Notes: a model not told the origin generated them from the letters alone. A DNA stretch of 64,000 nucleotides from Saprospiraceae bacterium (GCA_030729925.1 JANQWK010000044.1:22637-86636); one strand, 5' to 3'. Counted from the first letter of the stretch, positions 18,001 through 27,123 are shown. Numbers and translations: made by a program.

Positions 18001-18311
18001 TCGTGGGCGAACGCACCCTGGGTATTTTGGTAGGACCCGCTACCGGACATAGTCTTATTGATGGGGGAGGGATCACCGTTCCCGATGCCAGACTATACGA
18101 CAACGACGGCCATTGGTTCTGGGAAGGCGAAGGCGTGAGCCCGGATATCGAAGTCTGGGATGACCCGAATTTGTTGATGCAGGGTAGGGATCCTCAAATG
18201 GAAAGGGTCGTGCAGGAGGTGTTGCAACTCATCCCCACGCAGTCTTCAAAGATGACCCCCGCACCAAAACCCGATGATCGCACCGCAAAGGGATTGAACG
18301 GTAAAAATTAA
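15063..18311 (+). CDS. tricorn-like S41 family protease, exported
   Basis: 1082 aa from the ATG at 15063, which starts a signal peptide (MQRKLLYLLLLWMSAGGLQAQ). An upstream TTG at 15036 is the alternative. The N-terminal half has repeated beta-propeller blades with the TolB-like phrases FSPDGQEIAFSA, WSPDGKQLAYI and WSPDGKTIAYWSD. A core region (TWRRYRDFFYDPNMHGVDW), a PDZ domain (VEVQPGDAILAVNGIPLD) and the S41 catalytic domain follow, with nucleophile S963 in WAGSGGDGLPWAF. Known relatives degrade peptides; bacterial exported forms act in the periplasm. The Tat-exported aminotransferase follows after 15 nt. Confidence 0.93.
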   Translation: MQRKLLYLLLLWMSAGGLQAQISARLMRYMDVSETQITFVYGGDIWVMPREGGLAVPLTNSPGEESWPRFSPDGQEIAFSASYNGNVDVFVMPVTGGLPQRVTWHSGADRLLDWHPDGERLLFASRRELGQRSSNQFFVVSKYGGMPAKLPLPYGELASWSPDGKQLAYITKITENYPFKRYRGGLTSDILLFDSQKQQVTNLTKSKAIDGKPAWVGDKIYFLSDQDASMRLNIFSLDPRTGTQKQLTRFTDFDVSYLAGGPANLVFEYGGDLYLMDPATEKFDKVIVQVMSDLSAEIPRMIDVSRQISDATAAPGGKRVVFEARGELFNVPVKEGYTLNLTQSSGAFDRQPSWSPDGKTIAYWSDRSGEYEIYLQPTEPGHAPRKLSNRAKGFGYQLYWAPDSEKIAFMDENNDIFVIAVATGELTKVDHTNWNIGHGGRFRYPLSWSPDSKWIAYTRGLENAHYAVMVYGWDTQAVHQLTAGYYNDAYPVFSTDGKYLFYMTDRNFGAAYSALSDGTWIYPNATHLAALSLLPGTPALTAPRNDEISSGREAKAAKDSVAQVRIDVEQIESRLTLLPVDPGNFGALMAFEGKLVFLRQPNTGSEKRGSSLMLYDLEKREEKSIMDNVGRANATADGKAILVQSGGRYGIIPPAPGQKIESPIAVSDLKMSWTPKEEWEQIFADTWRRYRDFFYDPNMHGVDWNALRVQYGALLKDARTRWDVINLQSNLAAELSAGHTYTRGGDTEAVEPKATGLLGIDWQLDKGQYVVKRIVRPAAWNTEVRSPFDRPGVEVQPGDAILAVNGIPLDPAKDPYAAFEGLSGKTVLLTLSRSGEPTAAQTIVVQCLTPAEESNLRYLEWLEDNRKMVERLSNGQLGYVYMSNTSGQGQLELVSMYYGQLDKKGFIIDERFNGGGQLADRFLELLKRPVVYNLHWRHGRDHTQPIKANTGPMGMLINGWAGSGGDGLPWAFQELKAGPIVGERTLGILVGPATGHSLIDGGGITVPDARLYDNDGHWFWEGEGVSPDIEVWDDPNLLMQGRDPQMERVVQEVLQLIPTQSSKMTPAPKPDDRTAKGLNGKN

Positions 18312-18326
18312 AAAAGCACCAACACC

Positions 18327-19595
18327 ATGCGCAACATAGAAAGACGATCTTTTTTACAGACCCTGGGCACGGGTGTCCTGGGTACTGCGGTGCTGCCCGC
18401 TGCCGCGAAAAATGCAATACCGGGGGGCGGAGTATTCTTATCCCCGTCAGGCAGCCCGGATGAACAATTCTGGGGACTGGTAAAGGCACAATTTCCAATC
18501 GCCGAAGGCAAAATAATGGTCAACGCCGCCAATTTATGCCCGGCTCCTTATGTGGTGGGGGATGAAATCATCCGCCATGCCCGGGCACTGGATACCGATG
18601 TGTCTTTCCAACACCGAGCCAGGTTTGAGACCATCCGGAAAGAAACCCTACAGGCATTAGCCAATTTTCTGGGAGTGTCCGCCGATGAAATGGGCATTAC
18701 CCGCAACACCTCCGAGGCCAACAACATGGTCATCCAGGGGCTTGATTTTCAACCCGGTGATGAGGTGGTGATCTGGGATCAAAACCATCCCTCCAACAAC
18801 ATGGCCTGGAAACAAAAAGCCAAGCGCTTTGGACTAATCATCAAAGAGGTGCGTACCCCCGGGGCGGCGGCAAGCCCGGAGGAACTTTTACAGCCTTTTG
18901 AAGCCGCAATAGGTACCAAAACCCGCGTGATTGCTTTTTCTCACATTTCGAATGTAAGCGGACAGGTTATCCCGGCTGCTGCTTTGTGTGAGCTGGCGCG
19001 TTCCCGCGGGGTTTTAACCCTCATTGATGGCGCACAGTCTTTCGGAATGCTCAACCTCAACCTACAGGCGCTGGGCTGCGATTTTTACACCAGCAGTTCC
19101 CACAAATGGCTGATGGGGCCAAAAGAAACGGGTATCCTGTACGTCAGACAAGCCCACCTGGAGCGCTTGTGGCCCACTACCATGGGGGCTGGGTGGAAGG
19201 AGGGGGATCTCTCGGTAGATGGCAGAATCTGTACCCTCGGACAACGCAATGATGCACTGGCAGCGGCAATGACCAGTGCACTCAGATTCCACGATGCAAT
19301 TGGCCGACAAAACATAGAGGAGCGGGTATTTGAACTTGCTGTCCGCCTGAAAACAGCCTTGCTCGAAAGGGTGCCCGGCCTGGAACTGGTAAGTCCCGAA
19401 GCCGATGAAGCCACCGCGGGTATTGTGATTGTGCGGCATACTACTCAGGATAACAACAAGCTGTACGAACAACTCTATCATCAATACGGCATAGCCTGTG
19501 CGCCCACAGGAGGATTGCGCTTTTCCCCTACGATCTACAATACTCCCGCAGAAATGGATAATATCGCGGAAAGTTTGCGCCAACTCGTATCATAA
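18327..19595 (+). CDS. class V aminotransferase-fold protein with Tat signal
   Basis: 422 aa. The N-terminus carries a twin-arginine signal, IERRSFLQTLGTG, followed by a hydrophobic stretch and Ala-rich cleavage region, so the folded PLP enzyme should be exported. The class V fold is supported by TRNTSEANNMVIQGLDF, VIAFSHISNVSGQVIP, LIDGAQSFGMLNL and the PLP-lysine context FYTSSSHKWLMGPKETGILYV. Relatives include cysteine desulfurases and isopenicillin-N-epimerase-like proteins. Substrate unknown. It is 15 nt behind the tricorn-like protease, hinting at joint peptide or amino-acid processing outside the cytoplasm. Confidence 0.85.
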   Translation: MRNIERRSFLQTLGTGVLGTAVLPAAAKNAIPGGGVFLSPSGSPDEQFWGLVKAQFPIAEGKIMVNAANLCPAPYVVGDEIIRHARALDTDVSFQHRARFETIRKETLQALANFLGVSADEMGITRNTSEANNMVIQGLDFQPGDEVVIWDQNHPSNNMAWKQKAKRFGLIIKEVRTPGAAASPEELLQPFEAAIGTKTRVIAFSHISNVSGQVIPAAALCELARSRGVLTLIDGAQSFGMLNLNLQALGCDFYTSSSHKWLMGPKETGILYVRQAHLERLWPTTMGAGWKEGDLSVDGRICTLGQRNDALAAAMTSALRFHDAIGRQNIEERVFELAVRLKTALLERVPGLELVSPEADEATAGIVIVRHTTQDNNKLYEQLYHQYGIACAPTGGLRFSPTIYNTPAEMDNIAESLRQLVS

Positions 19596-19605
19596 ACTAA
19601 GGGGA

Positions 19606-20418
19606 TCAGGGCTTGTGTCGTCCGGCATAAGCCCTGCAAGCCTCCCAATCGGCAGCGTAAAAATCGCGCACTTCTTGGAGTTCTTCTGCTGAAATCAGGG
19701 GTTTTGGGGAGACCAAAAAGTCAGGAATCAGCAAGGAAGGATAAAGGATCGCATAACAGGCATAGAGCCTCGATCTGCGCTGGATCCAATTGATCAGTTT
19801 GTTGGACGACCACTGCGGATCCTGGGAAAAGATATACTTGCCTACCTTGCGGATGATTTTGAGCTGCTTTTCGCTGTAAGAGCGGTGGATGGGTTTGAGC
19901 GACACCTCTTCCCGGTCGTAAGTGGCACCCAGATAAGTCGCAAAAGCGTCGAAAAATCCGTAGGGATCTTTTTTCAGGTCTTCATGGAACAGCACCAGGG
20001 GTGGGTGCGTGAAGTAATGTTCCAGGATCTGCAACATGGGGAAAAACTCGGCATCTTTTCGGTGCCAGAAGCCTTTGTCTTCCGCGACATCAAAAAAATC
20101 TCTAAAAGACAGACTGCCGCCATTTTTGACATAGCGCCGGTACTGGGAAGCTACCCACCCGTCTTGCCGTCTGAGTATAATGATGGTCCTCGCATCCGGA
20201 AAATCAGCCGAAAACCATCGGCACTCCTGCTCCAATTGCTGATCGAACTCTCGCGAAACAAAGTGACTGGTGGCCGGATTTTTTCGGATGATATTTTTCG
20301 ACTGGCCGTAGCGGGTTCGCTGGATATAGGATATGCCTTTTAGCTTGGGGAAAAAAGCATATTGCAAATAGGTGGAGGCGGTCTTGCCCAACCCTACATG
20401 AAAGAAGATTTCCGGCAT
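19606..20418 (-). CDS. sulfotransferase-domain protein
   Basis: 270 aa. The N-terminus MPEIFFHVGLGKTASTYLQYAF is the PAPS 5'-phosphosulfate-binding loop of carbohydrate/lipid sulfotransferases. A second PAPS-binding region (DARTIIILRRQDGWVASQYRRYVKNGG) fits the 3'-phosphate motif. No signal peptide or membrane helix. The acceptor cannot be read from sequence; in Bacteroidota candidates would be polysaccharides or sulfonolipids. A perfect 14-bp hairpin separates it from the M28 peptidase gene upstream on the same strand. Confidence 0.8.
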   Translation of the reverse strand: MPEIFFHVGLGKTASTYLQYAFFPKLKGISYIQRTRYGQSKNIIRKNPATSHFVSREFDQQLEQECRWFSADFPDARTIIILRRQDGWVASQYRRYVKNGGSLSFRDFFDVAEDKGFWHRKDAEFFPMLQILEHYFTHPPLVLFHEDLKKDPYGFFDAFATYLGATYDREEVSLKPIHRSYSEKQLKIIRKVGKYIFSQDPQWSSNKLINWIQRRSRLYACYAILYPSLLIPDFLVSPKPLISAEELQEVRDFYAADWEACRAYAGRHKP

Positions 20419-20449
20419 CGTATTGAGATTAATCAGACTTCAAACCATG

Positions 20450-20483
20450 CATTTGGGACTGCCAAAACTGGCAGTCCCAAATG
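20450..20483 (-). promoter_or_regulatory. perfect 14-bp hairpin between the M28 and sulfotransferase genes
   Basis: CATTTGGGACTGCC and GGCAGTCCCAAATG flank a 6-nt loop. It begins 22 nt after the M28 stop and ends 32 nt before the sulfotransferase start in transcript direction. No T-run follows, so it may be a processing or attenuation hairpin instead of a simple terminator. Confidence 0.5.
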
Positions 20484-20504
20484 ATATGCGGCAAAAGTAC
20501 CGAT

Positions 20505-22184
20505 TTAATCCTTGATCCTGCTGCTTCGGGCAGCTTTAAATTCCGATCCTTCCTTCCATTCCGGGAAAACCGACGAATTGGCCAGCTTTTTACCAATGTT
20601 GAGGTACAGCTCGGCATCCTGCACCACACCGCCCAAATCCCAAAGCGCTGCCGTAAATTCATCCGAGGGCTGGTGGTACCTGGCTGCCACAAATTCCTCC
20701 TGTTTTTGTTGGGCATATTCCTTTCCCTTCTCCCAATGATCGTATCCGCCTTTGGCGAAAAGTGCCGGAATGCCAATTTTGGCAAAATTGAAATGATCCG
20801 AACGGAAAAAATAACCCTTCTCCGGTTCCTGATCGGGGATAATGTACCGACCCTGTTCAGCCGCCAGCGCTCCGGCAATATCGTCCAGGTCGGACTGACC
20901 ATAACCGGTCACCGTCAGATCCCGCATACGACCATTGGGGTTCATGCCATCCATGTTGAGGTTGGCCACGGACTGCTCCGGTGAAAAAATTGGGTTAGCC
21001 GCATAATAGGCAGACCCCAAAAGCCCCTGTTCCTCTGCTGTGACAAACAAAAACACAACCGATCTTTCCGGTGGAGTAGGATTTTGGGCGAAAGCCTTGG
21101 CGATGGCCAATACTGCCGCTGTACCGCTGGCATTGTCCAATGCACCGTTATAAATAGAGTCACCCTCTACGGCTCTTCCTACCCCCAGGTGATCCCAGTG
21201 CGCCGAGTAAATCACATATTCATCCGGTGTTTTGCTGCCTTTAATCAGTCCTACCACATTGCGGGAAACATCCTTTTTAAAGGTATTTTTCAGACTCGTA
21301 GAAACGGTAATCCCCAAAGGTATGGGTTGAAATCCGGGAGTCTGGGCTTTTTCAAAAAAGCCGACATTGCCCAGACCGGAAGCCTGGAAAACTTTTGCGG
21401 CGGCGCCGAGAGACATCCAACCGTTGATGGCACACTGATCGGCATTGCCATTGGGCGACTGAAGGTTTAGTCTGCCCGTGCCTTGTCCGCCTGCCACCAC
21501 AAACCAGGGGTAGCCCGCAGCATTGGTCTCGTGAATAATCAAAACCGCTTCCGCCCCCTGTCGGGCTGCTTCCTCGTATTTGTAGGTCCAACGACCGTAG
21601 TAAGTCATGGTTTTGCCCTTGAACAGGGTCGAATCACCGGTAGCAAAACCCGGATCATTCACCATGACCACGGCAACTTTACCTTTCATATCTATCCCGG
21701 CATAATCGTTCCAGCCATACTCAGGTGCAACGATGCCGTAGCCGCAAAAAACAAGCTCCGCGTCTTTGAGTTCCACCAGCTCCTGTTCCCGCTGTGTCAA
21801 AATGGTGTAATCCGAACCCGATTGCAGCTCAAAAACCCCGGAAGGACTTTTCACCTGCATCGTGGTAGCAGGGCGGCCTGTGATTTCGATCAGCGGTACA
21901 TCCTGAAAATAGGAATCCCCGTTGCCAGGAGCAACACCCAAGGCGGAAAGCGCATTTTTGAGGTACTCGGTAGTTAAGGGTTCACCTTCGCTCAACGGTT
22001 TTCTGCCCATAAAGGCATCGGAAGAAAGCTGGCTCAGGTAATCGGACAAGGCCAGAGAGTCTATCTGACTCCCCTCAGGCGATCCCTGGGAAGAAGGCTG
22101 CTGACAAGAACCCAATACCAGGGTCAACAATGCCAGCATAACAAAGAAAGAAGCACTTTTGCAGGTCATACTTTTTCTTAACAA
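20505..22184 (-). CDS. M28 family metallopeptidase, lipoprotein, with PA domain
   Basis: 559 aa (start at 22184; the ATG at 22169, MTCKSASFF, is equally possible). The lipoprotein signal ends LALLTLVLGSC. A protease-associated insertion (AEAVLIIHETNAAGYPWFVVAGG region) precedes the zinc peptidase domain. Zn ligands and catalytic residues are visible in YSAHWDHLGVG, YNGALDNASGTAAVLAI, FLFVTAEEQGLLGSAYYA and FRSDHFNFAKIGIPALFAKGG. M28 enzymes are aminopeptidases or carboxypeptidases, and this one should act in the periplasm or on the surface. Downstream is the sulfotransferase gene. Confidence 0.92.
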   Translation of the reverse strand: MLRKSMTCKSASFFVMLALLTLVLGSCQQPSSQGSPEGSQIDSLALSDYLSQLSSDAFMGRKPLSEGEPLTTEYLKNALSALGVAPGNGDSYFQDVPLIEITGRPATTMQVKSPSGVFELQSGSDYTILTQREQELVELKDAELVFCGYGIVAPEYGWNDYAGIDMKGKVAVVMVNDPGFATGDSTLFKGKTMTYYGRWTYKYEEAARQGAEAVLIIHETNAAGYPWFVVAGGQGTGRLNLQSPNGNADQCAINGWMSLGAAAKVFQASGLGNVGFFEKAQTPGFQPIPLGITVSTSLKNTFKKDVSRNVVGLIKGSKTPDEYVIYSAHWDHLGVGRAVEGDSIYNGALDNASGTAAVLAIAKAFAQNPTPPERSVVFLFVTAEEQGLLGSAYYAANPIFSPEQSVANLNMDGMNPNGRMRDLTVTGYGQSDLDDIAGALAAEQGRYIIPDQEPEKGYFFRSDHFNFAKIGIPALFAKGGYDHWEKGKEYAQQKQEEFVAARYHQPSDEFTAALWDLGGVVQDAELYLNIGKKLANSSVFPEWKEGSEFKAARSSRIKD

Positions 22185-22495
22185 AAGTAAACATAAATTT
22201 TCGTTCGGGGCTTTGCGAAATCGCCATAAAAAAGCAGTTGAACTTAGGATAAGACAATCAAAGCCGTTAAAAAATTTGAATTTTCAGAATTTCTCTTTTT
22301 CTTTAGGCAGCAAAAGGAGACGATTGCGCGTTAATTAAGTGTTAAGAGAGCATAGCAAGTAAACCCCCATCAAACCCCAATAAACGACTGCCAGAGGATA
22401 TCAGGAATACAATTTTTGATAAGAATTGTTTGTATTATTTTGCTAATATTCTATACTTACATCGAATTTCAAATTTTTAATCAATTACCTAGATT
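22185..22495. other. divergent intergenic region upstream of susC
   Basis: 311 nt, AT-rich, between the M28 and susC starts. It holds a plausible susC promoter near 22415-22442. No ORF, tRNA or strong hairpin was noticed in the rest. About 45-50 nt of 5' leader would precede susC. Confidence 0.5.
22415..22442 (+). promoter_or_regulatory. candidate susC promoter
   Basis: TTTG (22415-22418) and a TTATTTTG box (22435-22442) are 16 nt apart. The second differs from TAnnTTTG at one position. It lies 54 nt before the susC ATG. Confidence 0.45.
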
Positions 22496-25400
22496 ATGAA
22501 ACTTAGACCAAAAATGCTGATGGTCGGTTTATTGGCGTTAATGTTCAATTTACCGATCCTGATGATGGCACAAGGAACAATCAAGGGAGTCGTTATCGAT
22601 GCCGATACCGATGAGCCGCTGATTGGAGCCACTGTGCTAATTGAATCTTTGACAAAGGGGTCAGTTACGGATCTCGATGGTAGCTATACCATAGAGGACG
22701 TTCCTGCCGGAGAGTACAAGCTGATTTGTACCTATACAGGTTATTCTCAGCAAACGATCACCGTTACTGTGGGTAGCGGTGAGGTGACTGCTGACTTTAG
22801 CATGGGTACCAGTGCTACCCAGCTGGATGAGGTAGTTGTAACGGGTACGGGTGGACCTATTGAGAAAAAGAAAATCGGTAACACGATTGGTACCATCTCA
22901 ACCAAAAGCCTGGTTGATGCACCCATCAACTCCGTTTCGGATGTGTTGGGAGGTCGTACTCCGGGTGTGGTTGCCTTGCCTGGTAGCGGTTTGGCTGGTG
23001 AAGGTGCTCAAATCCGTATCCGTGGTAATGCTTCGCTTTCTCAGTTGAACGAGCCTATCGTGATTGTGGATGGTATTCGTATTGACAGAGGGGGCGGGTT
23101 TTCCGGTTTTGTTGGTGCAGGTGGAGGGGGTACTGCTTCTCGACTCGATGACATCAACCCGGAGTCTATTGAGCGCATTGAGATCCTGAAAGGTGCTTCT
23201 GCTGCTACCCTTTTCGGTACAGAGGCAAGTAACGGGGTAATCCAGATCTTTACCAAGAAAGGTCAGTCTGGTAAGCCACGTTTCAACGTAAAGATGGCTC
23301 AGGGTATCATCAACTTCCCTAAAGGTAAAGTAGTGGATAACACCGGTTTTGCACGTACAACGGCTCAGGCTTCTACGTTGAGCTCCTTGTATGGCTATAC
23401 CATACGCCCATGGGAGCTGATCTATACCAATGCTTTGGAAGATTTGTATGAAACAGGTACAACTACCCAGCTTTCAGCAGATATTTCAGGCGGTACTGCT
23501 GCCTTCAACTACTACGTATCTGCTCGCCATTCCAGCACAGACGGTTCTTTCGGCGGACAGGAAAACCGCGGTTACCTTCCTGGGCAGAGCACATTGGCCA
23601 CAGATACAGACAAATTGTCACAGTTGAACGTAAACTTGAACATCTTCCCAACGGATAAATTCAGCATCCGAGTGACTTCAGGTTTTACCGATCGTGCTTC
23701 TACGACATTGTCCAATAACAACAACATCTACGCGGTAGGTTCTTTGGCACAGTTTTCCAAGCCTGAGCGCAGAACAGCTAACAACCTTACCGGTACTTCT
23801 GCATTCATGACGGTTAATGAAGCGATGCAGACTACCTTCGGTCAGCAGACCAAAAACTTCAATGGTAGCGTAGGGATGAACTACTATCCTATCAAATGGT
23901 TGAAATTGGATGCTACTTACGGGGTGAACTACTCCAATGCAAATGATGCGGAGTTGTGGCCTTTCCGTTACAACATTGACAACTTCTCTGGTGCTAACCC
24001 ACTGGGTTATGCAGCTTACTCTAACAGAAACTTCCTTGCAACAACCTTGGAAGTGAAGGCTTCTTTGAACAACAAAATTACTTCTACGATCGTGTCTGAC
24101 CTCATCATTGGTGGTCAGTTGATCCAGGAGCAAACCAAAATAGGTTCTGGTGAAGGCCAGGATTTCCCTGGTCCTGGTTTGACCGTAACTGGTGCGGGTG
24201 CAACGCGTAACACGTATGAGTTCTTCCAGGAGAGCATCAACGCGGGTTTGTTTGCACAGGAGCAGTTGGCTTTCAACGATCAGTTCTTCCTTACATTGGG
24301 TGGTCGTCTGGATGCACACTCTGCTTTTGGTGCCAACTTCCAGGCGCAGTTCTATCCTAAAGTATCTTTCTCATGGATCCCATCTGATGCAGGTTGGTGG
24401 AGCCCGGTAGGCCCTATCTCTTCTTTGCAGTTCAGAGGTTCATGGGGTTGGGCTGGTCTTCAGCCGGGTGCATTCGACGCTTTGACGACGTATGCTCCAG
24501 CTGCTTCAGCTTCCGGTTCAGCTATCGTTCCTCAAAACTTGGGTAATGCGGATCTTGCTCCTGAGGTTTCAAAAGAGTGGGAGGTTGGTTTTACCAGCGG
24601 TTTGTTCGACAACAAAGTAAACTTTGAGTTCACCTACTGGGATCGCGTAACCGAAGATGCGCTTTTTGCACGCCAGTTCGCGCCATCCGGCGGTTTCCGC
24701 TCTACACAGTTGGTTAACTTGGGAACTTTGGAAGCACACGGTATTGAGGTGAATATCAACGCTACTGTGATCCGCAAAAAAGACCTTAACGTAGAGGTTT
24801 TTGCAAACGGTGCTTACCTGCGCGAAAATGTAGCTTCTTTGGGTGGCGCTCCTCCATTGAAAGTGGGTGGTTCTTATCCTCGTTACCGTAACTTCCTAAT
24901 CGAAGGGTATGCTCCCGGCGCTAACTTCGGTGCAATGTTGGCTGATGTTCCTGCAGGGTCATTGCCAACAGACCTGAACCGTGACGGTCAGGCAGATACG
25001 CGCCAACAGGCGATTGATTTCTTGAGCGAATTGACTACCGCAAATGCTGCACTTCCAACAGTTGTGGGAAGAGGTGGTATCTTATTGAGAGATGATGATG
25101 GCGATGGAGACTTGCTGGATCACTACTTGGGTAAATCTACCCCGGACTGGACAGGTTCTTTCGGTACAAATATCACTTGGAAGCGCTTCTCACTTAAAAC
25201 GATGTTCGAGTACAGAGCCGGCAATTACGTTGTAAACAACCTTACCGATGCTTTCCGTCAGGCCAACGCAGTGATTGGACGTAACATGCCAACTTCTGCA
25301 CGCGTGGAAAGAGATTATGTGACAGGTGGTGTGGATGGTAACTTCAATCCACAAAACTCTGGCGAGGCGCGTTTGGCTGCTTTGGAAGAGTGGGTGTATG

Positions 25401-25714
25401 AGACCCTGGCGCTTGCACCATTCTCCGGTTTGAATACGTTTGAAAAAGCAGACTTCATCCGTTGGAGAGAGCTTAGCGTGACTTATACTTTCCCAAGATC
25501 TTTTGTGGATAAACTAGGATTCGAGACGATGTCTTTGACAGGTGCGGGTAGAAACATCGCTATCTTTACCGGCTACGAAGGGGTGGATCCAGAGCTTCAA
25601 TATGTTGGTAGAGGTGGTGGATCTGCATTGGATCAGAACTTCGGCCAGGGTGTAGCTGCTTTCGGATGGCCAATCCCACGTCAAATCCTGTTTACGCTAA
25701 AAGTTGGATTCTAA
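22496..25714 (+). CDS. SusC/RagA-family TonB-linked outer-membrane transporter
   Basis: 1072 aa. Signal peptide, then a carboxypeptidase-regulatory-like beta domain (GTIKGVVIDADTDEPLIGATV through DGSYTIEDVPAGEYKL), a TonB-box-like DEVVVTGTG, the plug domain (VSDVLGGRTPGVV, IRIRGNASLSQLNEPIVIVDG, IERIEILKGASAATLFG, NGVIQIFTKKG) and a long barrel ending in ILFTLKVGF. Known members import glycans or oligopeptides with a SusD partner, which follows 36 nt downstream. No hydrolase or regulator is adjacent, so the substrate is open. Codon use differs visibly from the neighbours (many TTG/TCT/GGT), consistent with high expression. Confidence 0.95.
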   Translation: MKLRPKMLMVGLLALMFNLPILMMAQGTIKGVVIDADTDEPLIGATVLIESLTKGSVTDLDGSYTIEDVPAGEYKLICTYTGYSQQTITVTVGSGEVTADFSMGTSATQLDEVVVTGTGGPIEKKKIGNTIGTISTKSLVDAPINSVSDVLGGRTPGVVALPGSGLAGEGAQIRIRGNASLSQLNEPIVIVDGIRIDRGGGFSGFVGAGGGGTASRLDDINPESIERIEILKGASAATLFGTEASNGVIQIFTKKGQSGKPRFNVKMAQGIINFPKGKVVDNTGFARTTAQASTLSSLYGYTIRPWELIYTNALEDLYETGTTTQLSADISGGTAAFNYYVSARHSSTDGSFGGQENRGYLPGQSTLATDTDKLSQLNVNLNIFPTDKFSIRVTSGFTDRASTTLSNNNNIYAVGSLAQFSKPERRTANNLTGTSAFMTVNEAMQTTFGQQTKNFNGSVGMNYYPIKWLKLDATYGVNYSNANDAELWPFRYNIDNFSGANPLGYAAYSNRNFLATTLEVKASLNNKITSTIVSDLIIGGQLIQEQTKIGSGEGQDFPGPGLTVTGAGATRNTYEFFQESINAGLFAQEQLAFNDQFFLTLGGRLDAHSAFGANFQAQFYPKVSFSWIPSDAGWWSPVGPISSLQFRGSWGWAGLQPGAFDALTTYAPAASASGSAIVPQNLGNADLAPEVSKEWEVGFTSGLFDNKVNFEFTYWDRVTEDALFARQFAPSGGFRSTQLVNLGTLEAHGIEVNINATVIRKKDLNVEVFANGAYLRENVASLGGAPPLKVGGSYPRYRNFLIEGYAPGANFGAMLADVPAGSLPTDLNRDGQADTRQQAIDFLSELTTANAALPTVVGRGGILLRDDDGDGDLLDHYLGKSTPDWTGSFGTNITWKRFSLKTMFEYRAGNYVVNNLTDAFRQANAVIGRNMPTSARVERDYVTGGVDGNFNPQNSGEARLAALEEWVYETLALAPFSGLNTFEKADFIRWRELSVTYTFPRSFVDKLGFETMSLTGAGRNIAIFTGYEGVDPELQYVGRGGGSALDQNFGQGVAAFGWPIPRQILFTLKVGF

Positions 25715-25750
25715 TTGTTGCCAACAACAAACAAAAAAATTTAAGTGAAT

Positions 25751-27061
25751 ATGAAATCATTACTCAATAAAATCTATCCATACGTCTTCTTGTTGGGTAT
25801 GGTAGGGGCGTTTTCAGCTTGTGAAAGCTTGCTGGATGCAGAAAACCCCAACCAGTTGACAGAGGACTCTCTTTCTGATCCCCGTGCCTTCAATGCGATG
25901 GTAAACGGGGCGGAACGTACCGTGATGCAAGCTTATGCTAATATCGGTCTTCCCTACTCTGTGGTTACCGATGAGGTAGTCTGGATTGGTTCCAGGGACG
26001 CATGGGCACAGTTGGACTTCGGTTCTGTAGAGGATATCAACAACGAGTTTACCGATGCAGCATGGTTCTTTGTTACCGAGGCGCGCTATTGGTGCGATGA
26101 GGTGATCAAAAGAGGGGAAGCTTTCGAACAGGTTACGATCAATCAGAACGATCTTGCCAGAGCTTACCTTTCCGGAGCTACCATCTATGTGATGATCGCC
26201 GATATGTACGACGATTTCGTAGTGGCTTCTGACAAATTGGAAGCAGGTGCTCCCGTGGGTCCCGGCAATATGTCTTCTTTGTACGACAAAGCTATCGGAT
26301 ACCTGGAGAAAGCAAACGCCATCAAATCAGGCGATTTCGCAATCCTGAGTATGATGGCTCGTGCACACCAGGCAAAAGGAATCTGGGGTAAGGTAAACCC
26401 GGTGAATACAAGCAGCCCATTGGTGGCCAGCTCAGCTGCGGTAAGCTTTGCTAACCAAGCGCTTGCAGCTGCAGGCGGCGAGGATGCATACTACAAGTTG
26501 ACGGTTGAGCCAACTGCCCGCCCCGGCGGTCTGGCTTTTGCTTCAGAGATCAATTCTCGTTTGGAGCAAAGGTTGTCCAACGTGTATATCATCAATGATG
26601 GTCCACGGGTAGCTTCCCCGGGCGATGGTGATCCATACAATACTATTGCCTTGTATGATCCAATTGACAACATCCCGGATCCTGCTTTGAATAAGATTGT
26701 AGTGGATTTTGCGACTTCTTTCCTGGATTACGACTTCATCATGAGTTCCACTCGTGAGATGTACCTGATCCTGGCAGAGGATGCTCTAGCCAACAACAAA
26801 ACAGATGAGTTTACCAATGCCATCAACAAGTTGCGTGCACTGGACGGATTGACGCCTTATAGCGGACAGATCCCGGCAATTGATTTGTTGAAGCATTCCA
26901 GAAGAGTGAACCTCTACCTGCAAGGAAGAAGATTGTCTGACCACTACCGGTTCAACGATCCTTCTGTTTATTGGTTGCCAGGTCGTGCAACTGTTACTAA
27001 CCCTGGTACTTTCTTTGCGATCACGATCTCAGAGATTCAGGCCAATCCAAATATTAACTAA
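25751..27061 (+). CDS. SusD/RagB-family surface lipoprotein
   Basis: 436 aa from the ATG at 25751; an in-frame GTG at 25745 is less likely. The signal ends FLLGMVGAFSAC with a lipobox Cys, followed directly by ESLLDAENPNQLTEDSLSDPRAF, the usual SusD start. TPR-like helices follow, and the C-terminus includes INKLRALDGLTPYSGQIP and RRVNLYLQGRRLSDHYRF, typical of the family. It caps the SusC barrel and captures ligand. A strong terminator closes the pair. Confidence 0.93.
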   Translation: MKSLLNKIYPYVFLLGMVGAFSACESLLDAENPNQLTEDSLSDPRAFNAMVNGAERTVMQAYANIGLPYSVVTDEVVWIGSRDAWAQLDFGSVEDINNEFTDAAWFFVTEARYWCDEVIKRGEAFEQVTINQNDLARAYLSGATIYVMIADMYDDFVVASDKLEAGAPVGPGNMSSLYDKAIGYLEKANAIKSGDFAILSMMARAHQAKGIWGKVNPVNTSSPLVASSAAVSFANQALAAAGGEDAYYKLTVEPTARPGGLAFASEINSRLEQRLSNVYIINDGPRVASPGDGDPYNTIALYDPIDNIPDPALNKIVVDFATSFLDYDFIMSSTREMYLILAEDALANNKTDEFTNAINKLRALDGLTPYSGQIPAIDLLKHSRRVNLYLQGRRLSDHYRFNDPSVYWLPGRATVTNPGTFFAITISEIQANPNIN

Positions 27062-27083
27062 GGTAGCTCTTTGAGTTACTTGT

Positions 27084-27123
27084 AGCGGGAGCTTTCTGTA
27101 AGGGAAGCTCCCGCTTTTTTTTA
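27084..27123 (+). terminator. intrinsic terminator of the susCD operon
   Basis: AGCGGGAGCTT and AAGCTCCCGCT form an 11-bp stem, followed by eight or more T. It starts 23 nt after the susD stop. Confidence 0.92.
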
